This document shows, in pieces, positions 60,231 to 64,000 of a stretch of DNA of 64,000 bases. Position 1 is the stretch's first letter, and each line of letters starts with the position of its first letter. The position numbers and the translations under genes were made by a program. The notes under the pieces are model-generated. The model saw only the letters and a list, made by a program, of their open reading frames with translations. It was not told the DNA's origin and did no database searches. Source of the DNA: Balaenoptera acutorostrata (lineage: Eukaryota; Chordata; Mammalia; Artiodactyla; Balaenopteridae); contig NC_080078.1 of NCBI RefSeq assembly GCF_949987535.1, positions 25,068,942 through 25,132,941 of the forward strand. Reading direction: 5' to 3'.

Positions 60231-61128
60231 CTTCCCAAAGAGCTTCTGGGAAAATCCTTGAAGAAATGGGCTGTGATGAATGACCAAAGGCGACATCCTG
60301 GCCCTGGCTGGTGGGATGGCTTCAGTAAATTCAGAAAGACTCTGTTGAAACTGACCCACTCTTAGCCCCATCTGGGATGGAGAAATAGGAGATGGGGTGA
60401 GGGTCAGAGGCTGAATACTGAAAAGAAAAGGATTCCCAAAGTGGGGACCACTCCTCTGGTAGGAAATGGTCAATCAGCTTGGTAACATCAACTTAAGACC
60501 CCAGAATCTTAGAATGAGACCCTACACAGTTGCTCCCACAACCCCCAGCTGGGACAGCCCTTCAGGAATTTTTTCTTTTCAGCCTTTGATGTATGGATTC
60601 CTTTTGTTTCCGTCATACCTGTGGCTACAGTACGGACAAAAGTCTCCTTAACTTCAGTCATTGCAGGAACCCTCCACGGACTGTCATCTCTGTGAACCAC
60701 TCTGACTCCGATTTGCTCATTACTTTTGTTTCTTTAAATGGACTCACTCTTTTTTAAAAGATACATTTATTTGAAAAGGAAACATCATATCAGTTCCTTA
60801 AAAGGAAAGGCTGGTTTTCTTGGCCTTGACAAAGAAGTCACTGGAAAAACAAATACAAGTAAGCAAGGCTTTATATTCTAGTTAGTTAGCCTGATAGCTG
60901 TCTTTGTTCAAAGAGGAGACCGATAAGCTTTGGAGAAATATTAGTCATTAGCACCCAGCCGAGACTATCTCTCTTGTGTGATCTGAGTAACTGGAAGAGA
61001 TCTGAAAAGAGAATCACTTTCTCTAGGTACAGTTCAGTGCTGGTACACCTGTCCAGGTCATATCTGAAACCATGCTACTTTATCAATGGTACGTGTTTCA
61101 CACCTGAGGAAACACAGGTTTGGGGGGT

Positions 61129-61512
61129 TGCTATGGGCCCCACTGCGTTCCCCAAAAGGTCATATCTGGAAATCCTAACACCCAGTGTTTCAGAATGTGA
61201 CTGTATTTGGAGACAACGTCTTTAAAAGAGGTAACTGAGTTAAAATGAGGTTATTATGGTGTGCCTTCATCCAATCTGATGGATTTCCTTATAAGAAGAG
61301 GAAATTTGGACATAGACATGGACAGAGGGAACACCATGTAAAGACACAGGGAGAAGATGGTCATCTGCAAGCCAAGAAGAGGGGCCTGGGAAGAAACCAA
61401 CACCTTGACCTTGAACTTCCAGTCTCCAGGTTCTCCATACTGTGAGAAAATAAATGTCCGTTGTGTAAGCACCCAGTCTGTGGTACTTTGTTATGGCAGC
61501 CCTAGCAGGGTT
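61129..61512 (+). mobile_element. Solo MaLR LTR (MLT1-like)
   Basis: 'tgctatgggccccactgcgt' at the 5' end, then 'atgtgactgtatttggagac', 'ttccttataagaagaggaaa', 'ggtcatctgcaagccaagaa', 'tactgtgagaaaataaatgt' and 'gtactttgttatggcagccc'. Full LTR order, no internal region. Confidence 0.88.
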
Positions 61513-61534
61513 AACTGGCCCCCATCTGGGTTCC

Positions 61535-61615
61535 AACTGCCAGGGTTCAAATCCTGACTCTGACACTTACTAACTGTGGAAACTTGAGCAAGTTACTTCA
61601 CCTCTGAAAGCCCCT
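61535..61615 (+). mobile_element. MIR SINE 5' part
   Basis: 'cagggttcaaatcctgactc', 'tgacacttactaactgtgga', 'cttgagcaagttacttcacc'. The 3' half is cut off by the L1 that begins at 61631, which suggests insertion of that L1 into the MIR. Confidence 0.8.
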
Positions 61616-61630
61616 ACGATCTCTCTCTCT

Positions 61631-63031
61631 TTTTTTTAATAGATCTTTATTGGAGAATAACTGCTTCACAATACTGTGTTAGTTTCTGTTGTAGAACAAA
61701 GTGAATCAGCCATATGCATAAATATATCCCTATATCCCCTCCCTTTTGAGCCTCCCTCCCACCCTCCCTATACCACCCCTCTAGGTTGTCGCAAAGCACC
61801 GAGCTGATCTCCCTGTGCTATGCTGCTGCTTCCCACTAGCTAACTATATTACATTTGGTCGTGTACATATGTTGATGCTACTCTAACTTCGCCCCAGCTT
61901 CCCTCTCCCTGGCCCGTGTCCTCTAGTGCATTCTCTATGTCTACGTCTTTATCCTGCCCTGCCACTAGGTTCATCAGTACCATTTTTTCTTTTTAGATTC
62001 TATATATATGCATTAGCATATGGTATTTGTTTTTCTCTTTCTGACTTACTTCACTCTGTATGACAGACTCTAGGTCCATCCACCTCACTACAAATAACTC
62101 AGTTTCGTTTCTTTTTATGGCTGAGTAATATTCCATTGTATATTTGTACAACATCTTCTTTATCCATTCATCTGTCGATGGACATTTAGGTTGCTTCCAT
62201 GTCCTGGCTATTGTAAATAGTGCTGCAATGAACACTGTGGTACATGACTCTTTTTGAATTATGGTTTTCAGGGTATATGCCCAGTGGTGGGATTGCTGGG
62301 TCATATGGTAATTCTATTTTTAGTTTTTTAAGGAACCTCCATACTGTTCTCCATAGTGGTTGTATCAATTTACATTCCCACCAATAGTGCAGGAGGGTTC
62401 CCTTTTCACCACACCCTTTCCAGCATTTATCGTTCCTAGATTTTTTTGATAATGGCCATTCTGGCTGGTGTGAGGTGATACCTTATTGTAGTTTTGATTT
62501 TCATTTCTCTAATAATTAGTGATGTTGAGCATCTTTTCATGTGCCTCTTGGCCATCCATATGTCTTCTTTGGTGAAATGTCTATTTAGGTCTTCCGCCCA
62601 TTTTTTAATTGGATTCTTTGTTTTTTTGATATTGAGCTCCATGAGCTGTTTGTATATTTTGGAGATTAATCCGCTGTTTCATTTGTAAATATTTTCTCCC
62701 ATCCTGAGGGCTGTCTTTTTGTCTTGTTTATGGTTTCCTTTGCTGTGCAAAGGCTTTTAAGTTTCATTAGCCCATCTGTTTATATCACCTTTGATTTCTT
62801 TCATCAGCGTTTTATAGTTTTCTGAGTACAAGTCTTTTGCCTCTTAGGTAGGTTTATTCTTAGGTATTCTATTCTTTTTGTTGTGATGGTAAATGGGATT
62901 GTTTCCTTAATTTCTCTTTCTGATTTTTCGTTGTTAGTGTATAGGAATGCCAGAGATTTCTGTGCATTAATTTTGTATTCTGCAACCTTACCAAATTCAT
63001 TGATTAGCTCTAGTAGTTTTCTGGTGGCATC
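61631..63031 (-). mobile_element. Cetartiodactyl L1 3' end, outer copy, with internal deletion
   Basis: 3' UTR ('ctctaggttgtcgcaaagca', 'ctgtgctatgctgctgcttc') then ORF2 in reverse (61993-62304 and 62436-62642 hold frame fragments). At about 62780 the text jumps from the ORF2 C-terminal part to 'gatttctttcatcagcgttt', well upstream in L1, so about a kilobase of ORF2 is deleted. At 63031 ('ctggtggcat') it is cut by another L1. Confidence 0.9.
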
Positions 63032-64000
63032 TTTTTTTTTTTTTTGAATTTTTGAATTTTATTTTATTTATTTTTTTATACATCAGGTTCTTATTAGTCA
63101 TCAACTTTATACACATCAGTGTATACACGTCAATCCCAATCCCCCAATTCATCACACCCCCACCCCCACCCCCTGCTGCTTTCCCCCTTGGTGTCCATAT
63201 GTTTGTTCTCTACATCTGTGTCTAAATTTCTGCCCTGCAAACCGGTTCATCTGTACCATTTTTCTAGGTTCCACATATATGCGTTAGTATGCGATATTTG
63301 TGTTTCTCTTTCTGACTTACTTCACTTTGTATGACAGTCTCTAGATCCATCCACGTCTCAACAAATGACTCAGTTTCGTTCCATGACTCAATTTTGTTTG
63401 GTTTCGTTTTATGGCTGAGTAATATTCCGTTGTATATATATACCACATATTCTTTATCCATTCATCTGTTGATGGGCATTTAGGTTGCTTCCATGACCTG
63501 GCTATTGTAAATAGTACTGCAATGAACATTGGGGTGCATGTGTCTTTTTGAATTATGGTTTTCTCTGGGTTTATTCCCATAGTGGGATTGCTGGGTCATA
63601 TGGTAATTCTATTTTTAGTTTTTTAAGGAACTTCCATATTGTTCTCCATAGTGGCTGTAACAATTTACATTCCCACCAACAGTGCAAGAGGGTTCCCTTT
63701 TCTCCACACCCTCTCCAGCATTTATTGTTTGTAGATTTTCTGATGATGCCCATTCTAATGGGTGTGAGGTGATATCTCATTGTAGTTTTGATTTGCATTT
63801 CTCTAATAATTAGTGATGTTGAGCAGCTTTTCATGTGCTTCTTGGCCATCTGAATGTCCTCTTTGGAGAAATGTCTATTTGGGTCTTCTGCCCGTTTTTT
63901 GATTGGGTTGTTTGTTTTTTTAATATTGAGCTGCATGAGCTGTTCATATATTTTGGAGATTAATCCTTTGTCCGTTGATTCATCTGCAAATATTTTTTGT
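63032..64000 (-). mobile_element. Young L1 nested in the outer L1, partial at window end
   Basis: Begins with a T run (63032-63045, the antisense poly(A)), a 3' UTR with 'catcaggttcttattagtca' and a C-rich 'cacccccacccccacc' stretch, then ORF2 C-terminal code running left to right in reverse (63571-63936 is open for 121 codons). Nearly the same sequence as the reverse complement of 43108-43805. Continues past 64000. Confidence 0.92.

Larger units (their letters stand above)
34301..64000. other. Upstream flank of XYLT1, no gene recognised
   Basis: Beyond the CpG island I see no exon, no retrocopied gene and no second CpG island. 34400-35360, 36500-37400, 38040-39250, 42840-43090, 53640-55650, 57400-58560, 59010-59510 and 60230-61120 contain no element I can name. 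The rest is the transposable elements listed individually. This fits a gene-poor region upstream of XYLT1. Confidence 0.75.

Overview
The window is mammalian nuclear DNA carrying one recognisable protein-coding exon: exon 1 of XYLT1 (xylosyltransferase 1) on the minus strand at 33463-33810, inside a CpG island. Everything to its left (1-33462) is the start of XYLT1 intron 1. Everything to its right (about 34300-64000) is upstream, apparently gene-free DNA dominated by transposable elements. The host is most likely a whale or dolphin. There is a tRNA-derived CHR-type SINE of the cetacean/hippo/ruminant clade at 41503-41811, and the youngest L1 3' ends (43108-43805, 61631-64000) look like cetartiodactyl L1s. 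I see none of the BovB, Bov-tA or pig PRE1 repeats that a ruminant or pig window of this length should contain. The species call is inference.

Layout. 1-33462 (intron 1) is mostly old sequence: scattered MIR and L2 copies, a few L1 fragments, ERVL/MaLR-type solo LTRs at 5826-6297 and 7701-8245, two related hAT (Charlie-like) non-autonomous transposons at 12672-12892 and 20211-20548, (AC)n microsatellites, and several stretches of unique DNA. 33400-34400 is the GC-rich promoter/exon-1 block with three GCC (GGC on the gene strand) triplet tracts just upstream of the start codon, in the region where a GGC expansion is known in human XYLT1 disease. 34400-43090 is again ordinary old-repeat DNA. 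43108-53232 is a nest of L1 elements in both orientations, at least three insertion layers deep, containing a 66-bp perfect AT palindrome and a small retroposed tRNA fragment. 53233-61620 has MIRs, LTR pieces and an inverted-repeat pair. 61631-64000 is an L1 interrupted by another L1 that runs off the window.

I did not find a new gene system. The most unusual items are a 42-bp insertion at 52846-52887 with a 13-bp target-site duplication that consists mainly of the 5' half of tRNA-Gly, ending at the anticodon loop with no poly(A); the perfect palindrome at 48980-49045; an inverted pair of about 160 bp (55653-55814 and 58569-58725); an 80-bp direct repeat 800 bp apart (13221-13301 and 14021-14104); and three tandem copies of an L2 3' end (10430-10687). 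Repeat subfamily names are from memory and should be confirmed with RepeatMasker.
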